From Halovivax cerinus (lineage in GTDB: Archaea; Halobacteriota; Halobacteria; Halobacteriales; Natrialbaceae): a DNA stretch of 64,000 nt. The DNA lies in NCBI RefSeq assembly GCF_024498195.1, contig NZ_CP101824.1, positions 2,728,001 to 2,792,000 of the forward strand, in the 5' to 3' direction. A program made the translations under genes and the position numbers. Of this stretch, positions 54,509-62,949 are shown in pieces. The notes beneath the pieces were generated by a model. The model worked only from the letters and a program-made list of their open reading frames with translations. It was not told the origin of the DNA and did no database searches. The stretch's first letter is position 1; every line of letters starts with the position of its first letter.

Positions 54509-55171
54509 ATGGGTGTCGCCGACGAGACGCAGCGAGGCTGTGACGGCTGTGACCGGTCCGTCGCGGTGGCCGACCTCACGACCGTCTCGATGCCGGACGG
54601 GACGCTCGTCGCGTGCTGTCCACGCTGTACTCCACACGCCCGTGCAGCCGCGAAACGGGCCGCAGAACTGGATACGACGAAAGGAACCTGTGACGGCTGT
54701 CGAACGACCGTCGCGGAGTCGGATCTGGAGGACGTCGTTCTCACCGACGGCGCCGTGGTCTCCCTCTGTGGGTCCTGCAGGGAGGACCGACCAGGTCGAT
54801 CGAGGACCCCGTCGTCGGGGGTCGCCGATACCGAGACGACGGAGATCGCACGTCGAAAGTCGCTGTGTACCCACTGTCACGAGTGGGTCGACGAGGAACG
54901 CTATCGCGTGACGCTCGTGGACGATCGGGCGGAGAAACTGTGTGAGACCTGCAAGGAGACGGCCGTGGAGACGGGGATCGTCGTCGACGTCTCGATGCGA
55001 CGGACCGACGCGAGAGACATTCTCGGCGTCGACGAAGGCGCATCCACCGCCGCTATTCGATCCGCGTTTCAGACTCAGATCAAGAACGCTCACCCAGATC
55101 GCCCGACCGGCACCAGGGAGGCGTTTCGACTCGTCACGGAGGCCTACGACCGGTTGCGATCGTCTCAGTGA
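54509..55171 (+). CDS. J-domain protein with three CxxC-CxxC zinc ribbons
   Basis: A 220-residue protein (224 if it starts at 54497). Three modules each hold two CxxC pairs: CDGC...CCPRC, CDGC...CGSC and CTHC...CETC; the middle one is followed by a disordered spacer. The last ~60 residues are a J domain with RDILGVDEGAS and the HPD triad in NAHPDRPTG, which should stimulate an Hsp70/DnaK ATPase. Unlike DnaJ, the J domain is C-terminal and there is no Gly/Phe region. This domain order suggests a client- or metal-sensing co-chaperone (inference). Confidence 0.85.
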   Translation: MGVADETQRGCDGCDRSVAVADLTTVSMPDGTLVACCPRCTPHARAAAKRAAELDTTKGTCDGCRTTVAESDLEDVVLTDGAVVSLCGSCREDRPGRSRTPSSGVADTETTEIARRKSLCTHCHEWVDEERYRVTLVDDRAEKLCETCKETAVETGIVVDVSMRRTDARDILGVDEGASTAAIRSAFQTQIKNAHPDRPTGTREAFRLVTEAYDRLRSSQ

Positions 55172-55228
55172 GCCGACCGCTGCCATTCGACATCCATTTC
55201 CGTGGGGGTGGATCGGGAACCGCGTCGG

Positions 55229-55849
55229 TTACGCCGTCTCCGGTGTGGACGCGTCGCGTCTGACGAATCCGATCGTCGCCGGATCGAAGAAGTAGGCGGT
55301 ATCGCAGACGTCGCAGGCCGTCTCGAGCAACTGACCGTGTTTGTGCAGTTTCCAGAGTTTCGTCTGTCCCTCTTCGAGTTCCAGCGTGACCGGGTGACCG
55401 CAGTCGGCCAGCGTACACGGAAACCGGATGTACCAGTTCGGCACCGAAAGCGCCCCGAGGGGGGCGAGCTCGGCTCGCAGCCGACTGAGGAGGTTGAACA
55501 CCGTCACCGTCAGATTCTCACGATTCAGCGTGACGCCCTCGACACCGTCTACGAATCCGCCGCCGAGATCTGCACGCTCGTACAGCGGCAGGACCGGAAT
55601 CCCCTTCGCGATCGCGTAGCCGATCTCCTGGTTGATCCACTTGCTGTCGGCCGACGATTCCGTCAACACCGCGACGACGACGTCGCTGTTGGCGAGTCGT
55701 CCTTCCAGTCGGTCACGGCTCCGTCCGGACTCGACGGCTTCCAGGGCGAGGTGGACGCCAAACGGGAAATTTTTCACCGTCGCGAAGATCTCCTGGACGA
55801 TCGCGAGGTCCGCCGGATCGTGCGAGACGAAGACCTGTTCCCCGGACAT
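55229..55849 (-). CDS. TIR-domain protein with C-terminal zinc ribbon
   Basis: A 206-residue protein. The N-terminal TIR fold (about 1-125) starts EQVFVSHDPADLAIVQEI and contains SDVVVAVLTESSADSKWINQE, where E75 is the candidate catalytic Glu of NAD-cleaving TIRs. The C-terminal part has C145-x4-C150 and C179-x2-C182, a probable zinc ribbon. TIR proteins in prokaryotes often act in antiphage defence by degrading NAD or making signals. No partner gene such as a CRISPR-like or STAND gene lies beside it. Start at 55849 fits a minus-strand AT-rich run about 35 nt upstream. Confidence 0.85.
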   Translation of the reverse strand: MSGEQVFVSHDPADLAIVQEIFATVKNFPFGVHLALEAVESGRSRDRLEGRLANSDVVVAVLTESSADSKWINQEIGYAIAKGIPVLPLYERADLGGGFVDGVEGVTLNRENLTVTVFNLLSRLRAELAPLGALSVPNWYIRFPCTLADCGHPVTLELEEGQTKLWKLHKHGQLLETACDVCDTAYFFDPATIGFVRRDASTPETA

Positions 55850-55995
55850 TTTCGGTTAGTCTACCACGGGTGTACACCATTATTAATGTACCTACATCCC
55901 TCGCAGGGAGGTGATGGTCCTGACTGAACCCCGGTGGGTTTTTAGATTCCAAAGGAGACTGGGTCGAACGATATCGGACGATCGACCGTACCTCG

Positions 55996-56151
55996 CCGAC
56001 CCGTCGGAGTGACGTGACCATCACCGACCCGTCGGAGTGAGTACAATATCACCGACCAGTCAGAGTGGGTACAATACTACCGACCCGTCGGAGTGAGTAC
56101 AATATCACCGACCAGTCAGAGTGACGTGAATACCACAGTCCGTTCAAAGTG
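55996..56151 (+). repeat. 28-bp tandem repeat, five copies plus a degenerate sixth
   Basis: The core CCGACCCGTCGGAGTG or CCGACCAGTCAGAGTG begins at 55996, 56024, 56052, 56080 and 56108, exactly 28 bp apart; a decayed copy at 56136 runs into the end of tpiA. Copies 3 and 5 share the A/A variant while 1, 2 and 4 have C/G, so units were duplicated in groups. The unit is mostly followed by AGTACAATAT. There are no unique spacers, so it is not a CRISPR array. Confidence 0.92.
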
Positions 56152-56788
56152 GGTCGACCAGCGATTCGAGGGCGGCTGCCGGGTCGTCGGCCTTCGCGAC
56201 GCCGCTGGCGAGCAGGACGCCTTCGGCACCGAGCTCGCGGGCGGCCACCACGTCCTGGCCGGTCGAGATGCCTGCCCCGCAGAGGACGGCGACCGACTCG
56301 TCGACGCCGTCGACGGCAGTCACGGCGGACTCGACGATCTCCGGGTCCGCCTGGCTGACTGGCGTGCCGGTCCCGATGAGTGCGGGCGGCTCGATCGCGA
56401 CCGCGTCGGGTCCGAGTGCCGCGGCGGCGGCCGCCTGCTCGGGCGTGTTCGCGCAGACGATCGTCTCGAGATCGGCCCGGTCGCTCGCCGACAGACCCTC
56501 GTCCAGCTGATCGAGGCGGATCCTGTGCTCCGAGTGGTTGAGGAGTGTCCCGGTAGCGCCCGCGTCAGCGACCGATTCGGCGAGTATCGATCCCGTGTTG
56601 CTCCCCGGTTCGATCGGATCCACGTGCTGTGCCCAGGTTTCGACGCCCGTGTCGGCGACCGCGTCGATCGCCGTCGGTTGCGGGGCGACGGCCAGTCGGG
56701 CGTCTGTCGTCGGCTCCACAGCTGCAGCCGCCTCGGCGACCGCGACCTGATCGCACGGATACGTCTTGGTGTTGACGAGGACGAACAT
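56144..56788 (-). CDS. tpiA: triosephosphate isomerase
   Basis: A 214-residue archaeal-type TIM barrel interconverting dihydroxyacetone phosphate and glyceraldehyde-3-phosphate. It starts [15 protein letters not shown] (Lys motif), has the catalytic His in LLNHSEHR near 82, the catalytic Glu in [11 protein letters not shown] near 127, and the phosphate loop [10 protein letters not shown]. Short compared with bacterial enzymes, as is usual for archaea. The start at 56788 replaces a longer shadow frame. Its last codons overlap the degenerate end of the 28-bp repeat block. Confidence 0.95.
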   Translation of the reverse strand: MFVLVNTKTYPCDQVAVAEAAAAVEPTTDARLAVAPQPTAIDAVADTGVETWAQHVDPIEPGSNTGSILAESVADAGATGTLLNHSEHRIRLDQLDEGLSASDRADLETIVCANTPEQAAAAAALGPDAVAIEPPALIGTGTPVSQADPEIVESAVTAVDGVDESVAVLCGAGISTGQDVVAARELGAEGVLLASGVAKADDPAAALESLVDPL

Positions 56789-56849
56789 ACCCGAACGGCT
56801 TCCGGGCGGCAGGAAAAGCCTTGCGAGTCGGTGGGACGGCGCGAAGCGG

Positions 56850-57401
56850 TCAGTCCTTGCGTTTGACGACGTCGCCGAGCGTGTAGCTGCCGGTGCTCGA
56901 TCCGCCGCTCCACTCGGCGTCCTCGTCGCTCCCGCTGCTTGCGGTGAGCGAGACGTCGAGGAAGCGTTCGAGTTTCGACTGGACGTCGTCGCTCGGGAGC
57001 GTCTCACCGCGCTCGAGTTTTCGGATCAGGCTCGCCTTCTCGTTGAGTTCGTTCGCGAGGTCGGACTGACTCAGGCCCGCCTCCTCGCGTGCCTGTCGGA
57101 TGGTGTCGTCGTAATCCGGCGCCAGTTCGTCCATCTCGTCGAACATGTCCGAACTGCGGCCACCACCGCCGCGACCGCCGGAGGCTCCGCCGGCTCCCGA
57201 CGTGCCGGACGACGACCCGCTGGTCCCGTCGGATCCCGAACTCCCGGTCGAGTACTTCGTCGACGTACTCGAGGTCGAACTCGGCGTCTGCACCTCCGTC
57301 CCGAAGTCGGTACAGTTCGAGCAGACGTCCAGCTTCGCCCCCTCGACCTTGATGGTCTTCGGGGCCTGCGTCTCGGCGCCACACATCTCACACTGAACCA
57401 T
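56850..57401 (-). CDS. multiprotein bridging factor MBF1
   Basis: A 183-residue archaeal MBF1. The N-terminal zinc ribbon has CEMCG and CSNC (C4, C7, C27, C30), a flexible Ser/Gly-rich linker follows, then an XRE-type helix-turn-helix (about 95-150) with [17 protein letters not shown]-like [15 protein letters not shown]. It is a conserved protein thought to act in transcription or in translation on the ribosome. The start at 57401 is the ATG before the zinc ribbon. The linker is longer than usual. Confidence 0.93.
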   Translation of the reverse strand: MVQCEMCGAETQAPKTIKVEGAKLDVCSNCTDFGTEVQTPSSTSSTSTKYSTGSSGSDGTSGSSSGTSGAGGASGGRGGGGRSSDMFDEMDELAPDYDDTIRQAREEAGLSQSDLANELNEKASLIRKLERGETLPSDDVQSKLERFLDVSLTASSGSDEDAEWSGGSSTGSYTLGDVVKRKD

Positions 57402-57467
57402 GCGCCAGGATATGTCGTGGCGAGTGATAAAGGATGCGCCCCCGGTGGTCGACCCAGCGGACGGCGC

Positions 57468-58079
57468 CTACTCGAGGGCCGTCCACGCGTAGTAAAACCG
57501 CTGCAGAGCGGTCAGGTGACCGACGGCGGCGAGGAAGGCGAGGAGCCACCAGACGAGTCCGTGTCCGCCGTACGTGCCCGAGAGTGGGACGACGAGCAGT
57601 CCCACCAGGCCGATGAGGGCGAGTCGATCCGCGCGACCGACGAGACCGCCGTAGACGCGGTCTAGACCGACTGCCTGAGCCTGCGTTCCGAGGTACGAGG
57701 TCAGGAGGACGCCGCTCACGGCGGCGAACCCGAGCGGGTAAGCGTCGATACCCGCGGCGAGTCCGGCGATGATCACGACATCCGCGTACCGATCGAGGAC
57801 GTGGTCGAGCAGGTCGCCGGCCTGCGAAGCGACGGCCTGTTTTCGGGCGAGGGCCCCGTCCACGACGTCGAGCCAGCCGTTCGCCAGGACGGCCAGTGCG
57901 GCGACGGCGTACCACCACTGCTCGGCCACGCCCCCGAGATAGAACGCCCCCGCGGCGGCCAAGGCCATCGCGAACGCGACGACGCTCACCCCGTTGGGCG
58001 TCATCCCCGCACGGTCGAACCCGTTCACGAACGGTCGGAGCGCCCCCGAGATGTACGGACGGAGTGAGTCGAGCGTCAT
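57468..58079 (-). CDS. CDP-alcohol phosphatidyltransferase family protein
   Basis: A 203-residue membrane enzyme that joins a CDP-lipid to an alcohol. The signature D-x2-D-G-x2-A-R-x8-G-x3-D-x3-D is seen in DVVDGALARKQAVASQAGD followed by LLDHVLDRYAD. Several TM helices surround it. In archaea such enzymes make archaetidylinositol phosphate or archaetidylserine; the exact head group is not readable here. Its ATG overlaps the adenylate-kinase stop (ATGA), linking it to the hisC-kinase genes. Confidence 0.88.
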   Translation of the reverse strand: MTLDSLRPYISGALRPFVNGFDRAGMTPNGVSVVAFAMALAAAGAFYLGGVAEQWWYAVAALAVLANGWLDVVDGALARKQAVASQAGDLLDHVLDRYADVVIIAGLAAGIDAYPLGFAAVSGVLLTSYLGTQAQAVGLDRVYGGLVGRADRLALIGLVGLLVVPLSGTYGGHGLVWWLLAFLAAVGHLTALQRFYYAWTALE

Positions 58080-58675
58080 CCCAGGTACCCCACGAAGTCG
58101 ACCGTCCCGGCGCTGGGATCGCGCTTTCCAACCACGACATCGGCGATGCGATCGGCGACGGACACCGGATCGATGTCGGTCGTGTCGATCTCGTAGACCG
58201 CGTCGCGACCGTGGATCTCGACCGCCTCGGCGAGGATGACGTCGAGCGCCTCGCTCTCGGCGTTCTCCCGGGCCTTCGCGGCCGATTCGCCCCGATCGCG
58301 AAGTCGTCGTTCGAGCTCGGTTGGCTCACACCGCAGGACGACGACGCGGTCTGCCTGGAGGTGGTGGGAGAGGTGTGACTCGACGACCAGCGGCGCGCGG
58401 TCGTCGACCGCCGCTTCGAGCGCGTCGAGGTCGGCGATCACGCTGTCTCTGTCCTCGTCGACGTCGGTGTACAGCGACTCCGATTCGAGGAGGTCGTTCA
58501 GGTGACAGACGCCGTCCGTGCTGAGGCGGTTCCGGCCGCTCGACAGTTCGGCGCGGATTTCGCCGTCGGTCGCCACCGACCCGAGATCAACTCCTCGGTC
58601 GCCGAACCGGTCGGGAAGGAGTTCCGTCGCCGACGTCTTTCCGGTCCCCGGCGTGCCGGTGACGGCGATCCTCAC
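58076..58675 (-). CDS. AK6/Fap7-type adenylate kinase-like NTPase
   Basis: A 199-residue P-loop protein beginning VRIAVTGTPGTGKTSATELLPD (read from GTG at 58675), with Walker A GTPGTGKT, and the VVESHLSHHLQADRVVVLRC segment typical of AK6. In eukaryotes and archaea this family acts in 18S/16S rRNA maturation with S11 and has weak adenylate kinase activity. The GTG overlaps the hisC stop by GTGA, so the three genes hisC, kinase and transferase are a coupled operon. Confidence 0.88.
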   Translation of the reverse strand: MRIAVTGTPGTGKTSATELLPDRFGDRGVDLGSVATDGEIRAELSSGRNRLSTDGVCHLNDLLESESLYTDVDEDRDSVIADLDALEAAVDDRAPLVVESHLSHHLQADRVVVLRCEPTELERRLRDRGESAAKARENAESEALDVILAEAVEIHGRDAVYEIDTTDIDPVSVADRIADVVVGKRDPSAGTVDFVGYLG

Positions 58676-59829
58676 GACTCGTTCACCTCCCGGTCGGTGG
58701 CGGCTCCTCCGGCGTCGCCTCGATCGGGAGTCGGATCGCGAGCATCGAGTACGGCGTTGATCGCCTCCGCGGCTCGCTTCGTCTCCGACTCCGTCCCGCA
58801 GGTGACCCGGATGCAACCGGGGAGCCCGAAACTCGTACAGTCCCGGACGATGACGCCGCGTTCTTGCAGGTCCGACGCGACACCGGCCCCGTCCCCGACG
58901 TCGAAGAGGACGAAGTTCCCCTCGCTCGGCCAGGCGGGTGCCTCGACGCGGGTGGCGAGGTGCTCGCGGGCCCAGCGGACAGATTCCACGGTCATCTCGA
59001 CGTGTTCTGCGTCCTCGAGGGCGGCCAGCCCGGCCCGGCAGGCGAGTTCGCTCGCGGCGAATGGGGTGTTCACCCGGGCGTAGGCGTCGGCCCACGCGTC
59101 GGGCACCACGGCGTATCCCAGGCGAACCCCGGCGAGGCCGTAGGCTTTCGAGAACGTTCGAATCACGGCGACGTCCTCACGCGCGTCGAATCCCTTGCGC
59201 CCCTCGATCAGCGCGACGGCGCTGTCCGTCTCCGCGAACTCGCCGTAGGCCTCGTCGACGACGACGAGCGTCCGGTCGCTCGTCCCGTCGGCCAGACGCT
59301 CGATCGCGTCGAGGGACATCGTCGTTCCCGACGGGTTGTGCGGACTGGTCAGGTAGACGATCCGTTCGCCGTCGTATGTACCGAGGATGGAATCAGGATC
59401 CTGCGCGAAGTCTCGGTCCTTCGAGAGCACGTACGCGTCGAGCGTTCCGTGGTGGAACCTGGTGCTCATGGCGTAGTACGCGAATCCGGGTTTCGGGACG
59501 AGGACGGCGTCACCTGGATCGAGCATCGCTCGCGAGAGGTAGTCGATCGCGCCGTCGCCCCCGTTGCCGAGCCAGATCTGGCCGGACGAGACGTCCCACC
59601 GATCGGCGAGCGCGTCGGTCAGGTCCGCGTGGGCGGCCTTCGGGTAGTCGCTGGCCGTCTCCGCGGCCTCGCGCAGGGCTTCGACGGCGGCCGGGGCGGG
59701 GCCGTGCGGGTTCTCGTTCGAGGAGAGCGTGACGAACGATGCCGGGTCGCGACCGAGTTCGCGCGCCACCTCCTCGATACCCCGGCCCGCCTCGTAGGTC
59801 GCGTGGGCCGAGAGGTCTCGTGGCTGCAT
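58672..59829 (-). CDS. hisC: histidinol-phosphate aminotransferase
   Basis: A 385-residue PLP fold type I aminotransferase in histidine synthesis. The ENPHGPAPAAVEALREA segment, the DEAYGEF motif, TFSKAYGLAGVRLGYAV with the PLP lysine, and the C-terminal Arg-containing end fit HisC. A TATA-like CCTTAAGA on the minus strand at 59852-59860 lies about 27 nt upstream of the ATG at 59829, supporting a leaderless start. It is the first gene of the three-gene operon. Confidence 0.94.
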   Translation of the reverse strand: MQPRDLSAHATYEAGRGIEEVARELGRDPASFVTLSSNENPHGPAPAAVEALREAAETASDYPKAAHADLTDALADRWDVSSGQIWLGNGGDGAIDYLSRAMLDPGDAVLVPKPGFAYYAMSTRFHHGTLDAYVLSKDRDFAQDPDSILGTYDGERIVYLTSPHNPSGTTMSLDAIERLADGTSDRTLVVVDEAYGEFAETDSAVALIEGRKGFDAREDVAVIRTFSKAYGLAGVRLGYAVVPDAWADAYARVNTPFAASELACRAGLAALEDAEHVEMTVESVRWAREHLATRVEAPAWPSEGNFVLFDVGDGAGVASDLQERGVIVRDCTSFGLPGCIRVTCGTESETKRAAEAINAVLDARDPTPDRGDAGGAATDREVNES

Positions 59830-59851
59830 GGACGATAGTGCTCACCGACGA

Positions 59852-59860
59852 CTCTTAAGG
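59852..59860 (-). promoter_or_regulatory. TATA box of hisC
   Basis: The minus strand reads CCTTAAGA about 27 nt before the hisC ATG. Confidence 0.5.
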
Positions 59861-59949
59861 TGTCCGCAATCCGGGAGTCCGCAAGTATTCGTCTGTGGGG
59901 GCGACAAGGCCGGGGACGGGTCTAGACGACGACAGGGCCTGGGCCCGCT

Positions 59950-61494
59950 CTAGACGAAGTCACCGAGCCCGGACTGTCCGTCGTCCCCCGATTCGTCGTC
60001 GCCGGACGCCCCGTCGCCGCTGGATCCGTCGGGGTCTCCGGATGCGTCGTCCACGCCCTCGGGGGAATCCGCCGAATCGACGTCGTCGCCCGACCCGTTC
60101 GATCCCACCAGTGTTCGTTGATTCGACGGCTCCGACCGATCGTCGTCCTGGGAATCGTCGATCGTCTCGTCGTCGGACCTGACGGCGTCTAGGAAGGCGT
60201 CGCCGGAGTGTTCGACCGCCGCTTCCTCGCGGCGGTTCTCGGCGTCCTCGACGATGGAACCGACCTTGTTGGTGTCTTTCCCACTTCCTGTGACGAACGA
60301 GACGTCGGCCTCGTCGAGTTCGTAGGCCGCCGCCATCTCGACGGTGAGCTCTCGATTCCGACAGTGATGCGTCATTTCGGCGAGGTAGGGCAGGACGTCG
60401 TTGCGGGCGGTCGCGATGCTGACTCCCTCGCGCTCGGCGATGCGGCCGGCGATCGCGTCGCGCGTGTCCCGGCTGCTGCGAGTCCGTCCGAGTTTCGACC
60501 AGTAACTCGGCGGCCCGTAGCGCGTCCAGCCGCCCTTCGGCTCGCGCCGGGAGGCGGCGACCCCGGCGGTCATGTTGTCCGTCGCGTAGCGCCAGTAGCT
60601 GTAGTTCTGCGTCGCGCGGACACGACCCAGCCACCGGTCCGCGTTCGAGAGGTACCCGTAGGCGTCTGCGAGTTCGGTCCCCGCGTAGTCCTTCGGCACG
60701 TTGTCCTCGATCCAGTTGATCAGGTCGTCCGGCGTCTCGTCGACGTCGTAGGATGCTTTCAGGGCCCCTTCGGCGTCCGTCTCCTTGATGAGATCGTCGA
60801 GGAAGTCGAAGATCCCCTCGGTCCGGTCGCGCTGGCCGGTGACGACGTCGTCTTCGGTGAGCCGGTCACTCTCCTCGGCGACCGCCTGGAGATCGTTGAC
60901 GGCCGATCGGAGGTCGCCGCTCGTGTTCTCTGCGATCGCGCGGAGGGCGTCCTCCTCGAACTCGATCCCCTCCTTCCGGCAGATGTCGCGCAGGACGGGC
61001 ACGATCGACCGGGTGGAGACGTCTCGAAACTCGATGGTCTCGCAGGCGTTGCGAAGCGCGTTACCCATGTCGTAGAACTCGTTTGCCACCAGCACCATCG
61101 GCTGGTTCGCCGACTTGACGACGTCCGTGACGGCACGCGATCCCCCGTAATCGGCGTTGCCGTGGAAGTTGTCGGCCTCGTCCAGGATCAATAGCCGGCG
61201 ACCGCTGGTCCCGCCCGTCAGCGTTCCCGACTTCGAGGCCTCGCCCGCCACGCGCTCGATGATGTCTTTCCCTCGGTGGTCGCTCGCGTTGAGTTCCATC
61301 ACCGGCCAGTCCATGTCGTTCGCGAGCGCGTGAGCGGCGGAGGTCTTGCCGACGCCTGGACTGCCGTGGACGATCACCGCTTTCCGGTGGTCGTCCCAGC
61401 TCTCGGCCCACTCGCGGAGTTCGTCCCGGGCCGTGTCGTTTCCGCGCACCGCCGACAGCGTGTCGGGTCGGTACTTCTCGGTCCAGTCGGTCAT
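59950..61494 (-). CDS. rfcL: replication factor C large subunit
   Basis: A 514-residue RfcL, the large clamp-loader subunit that loads PCNA. Walker A HGSPGVGKTS is near 43-52, Walker B DEAD at 105-108, and the RFC collar follows. The last ~120 residues are acidic and low-complexity, ending QSGLGDFV, which resembles a PCNA-interacting peptide (Q-x-x-L-x-x-F-V) at the extreme C-terminus. Start at 61494 (MTDWTEKYRPDTL) by family N-terminus. No intein, unlike some haloarchaeal RFC genes. Confidence 0.95.
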   Translation of the reverse strand: MTDWTEKYRPDTLSAVRGNDTARDELREWAESWDDHRKAVIVHGSPGVGKTSAAHALANDMDWPVMELNASDHRGKDIIERVAGEASKSGTLTGGTSGRRLLILDEADNFHGNADYGGSRAVTDVVKSANQPMVLVANEFYDMGNALRNACETIEFRDVSTRSIVPVLRDICRKEGIEFEEDALRAIAENTSGDLRSAVNDLQAVAEESDRLTEDDVVTGQRDRTEGIFDFLDDLIKETDAEGALKASYDVDETPDDLINWIEDNVPKDYAGTELADAYGYLSNADRWLGRVRATQNYSYWRYATDNMTAGVAASRREPKGGWTRYGPPSYWSKLGRTRSSRDTRDAIAGRIAEREGVSIATARNDVLPYLAEMTHHCRNRELTVEMAAAYELDEADVSFVTGSGKDTNKVGSIVEDAENRREEAAVEHSGDAFLDAVRSDDETIDDSQDDDRSEPSNQRTLVGSNGSGDDVDSADSPEGVDDASGDPDGSSGDGASGDDESGDDGQSGLGDFV

Positions 61495-61590
61495 CGTGTG
61501 TAGTTGGGATGAGCCGCGTTTAGTGGTTCCGGAGACGCCCGCGACCGGCGTCGGCGATGCGCCTAACTCCGTCGTCACACACTACCCGGT

Positions 61591-62340
61591 ATGGAGGTCG
61601 CGATCCTGACCGTCGGCGACGAACTGCTCGCTGGCGAGACGACGAACACCAACGCCTCGTGGCTCGCCGCCGAGATTACGGGACGCGGCGCTTCGGTTCG
61701 CCGAATCTGCACCGTTCCGGACGATCGACGCGTCATCGCAGACGCGGTTGCGGACTTTCATGGGCGGTACGACGCCGTGGTCGTCACCGGTGGGCTGGGC
61801 GACACTCCCGACGACGTGACGATGGTCGCCGTCGCGGACGCGCTGGATCGCGAGTTCGTCGTGAACGAGCGGGCCCGCGAGCGGCTGGTCGAGAAGATCG
61901 ACCAACTCCGGACCGATCGGCCCGAGCTCTTCGAGGAGCACGACCTCGAACTGGACCCGGCGTCCAGTGCCCGTCTTCCGGACGGAGCGCGCCCGTTGGT
62001 GACGGACGCGGGCTGGGCGCCGGGCTGCGTGGTGGCGTCAATCTACGTGTTCGCCGGGATTCCTGAGGAGATGCGCGCGGCGTTCGACCGCGTGGCCGAC
62101 GACTTCGGCGGCGACGCCGTCAGCCGAACGGTCTACACGCCCGTCCCCGAGGGCGCGCTTACGGGCCTGCTCGCGGACGCCGACGATCGATTCGACGTGA
62201 CCGTCGCGAGTCACCCGCGGCCGGGAGCCGATCCGGGCCGGGTCAAGGTCGCCGGAACCGACCCCGAGACGGTCGACGAGGCGATGGCCTGGCTCGAAGA
62301 CCGGCTGGAGACTGTCGATCCGCCGGACGAAGCACGATAG
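61591..62340 (+). CDS. CinA/MoaB-like molybdopterin-binding-domain protein
   Basis: A 249-residue protein with the MoCF-biosynthesis fold of CinA-type competence/damage-inducible proteins: VAILTVGDELLAGETTNTNASW near the N-terminus, the VVVTGGLGDTPDDVT loop, and GCVVASIYVFAGIPEEM. It lacks the deamidase C-terminal domain of bacterial CinA. Homologues are linked to NAD-related or molybdopterin-like ligand binding; the reaction here is not certain. It is divergent from rfcL with about 96 bp between starts. Confidence 0.87.
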   Translation: MEVAILTVGDELLAGETTNTNASWLAAEITGRGASVRRICTVPDDRRVIADAVADFHGRYDAVVVTGGLGDTPDDVTMVAVADALDREFVVNERARERLVEKIDQLRTDRPELFEEHDLELDPASSARLPDGARPLVTDAGWAPGCVVASIYVFAGIPEEMRAAFDRVADDFGGDAVSRTVYTPVPEGALTGLLADADDRFDVTVASHPRPGADPGRVKVAGTDPETVDEAMAWLEDRLETVDPPDEAR

Positions 62341-62394
62341 TCGCCCGTTTCGGCGATGATAACCGAATCCCAGTCGTCCACATCGTTCCCGCCC

Positions 62395-62889
62395 TCAGAG
62401 ATCCCGGGCGACCATCTCGCCCCAGCCGTCGAAGCCGTGGCGCTCGTAGAACCCGTATGCGCGCTCGTTGTCGGCGTCGACGTCGAGAACCAGCCGATCG
62501 AGCGGGAGGTCCTGTTCGCTAGCCACATCGACGGCGGCATCCATCAGCGCGTCGGCGACGTCCGTACCGCGGTACTCGGGATCGACGTAGAGCTCGTTGA
62601 GGACGGCCGCGTCCCAGATCAGCGAGAGTGTCTCGGGGAGGACGAAGACGTAGCCGACGGGAGTGCCGTCGGCGAACGCCATGGTCACCGCGCGTGGCTC
62701 GTCGGCGAGACAGCGATCGACCCACTCGAGGTAGCGCGTTCGGTACTCGTCGGTCACCTTTCCCTCGTAGGCGGCCTGCTTGTCTGCACTCCCGGTCTCG
62801 CTCCCGAGTTCCAGTTCGAACGCTCGCTTGAACTCCCACAGCGCCTCGCGGTCGGTCTCCGGATCGTACGGTCGAACGTCGACGGTCAT
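62395..62889 (-). CDS. GNAT-family N-acetyltransferase
   Basis: A 164-residue GNAT domain. Motif A is VDPEYRGTDVADALMDAAV near 108-126; note that the usual second Gly of R-G-x-G/A is replaced (RGTDVADAL), a minor variation. ADNERAYGFYERHGFDGWG is the C-terminal motif B. The first ~90 residues are acidic. Substrate unknown. It is convergent with the CinA-like gene. Confidence 0.85.
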   Translation of the reverse strand: MTVDVRPYDPETDREALWEFKRAFELELGSETGSADKQAAYEGKVTDEYRTRYLEWVDRCLADEPRAVTMAFADGTPVGYVFVLPETLSLIWDAAVLNELYVDPEYRGTDVADALMDAAVDVASEQDLPLDRLVLDVDADNERAYGFYERHGFDGWGEMVARDL

Positions 62890-62949
62890 CGACGGACGTT
62901 ACCCGGCGAGTCCCTTCGTCGTATCGGTATCCGTGAGACTGGCTGCCGA

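Noticed and set aside
53971-54744. Full 257-residue minus-strand frame
   Set aside because: Its first ~110 residues are antisense to the J-domain zinc protein; only the part from about 54402 looks like a DUF3054 membrane protein.
55996-56151. CRISPR array
   Set aside because: Units follow each other without unique spacers and no cas gene is nearby; it is a plain tandem repeat.
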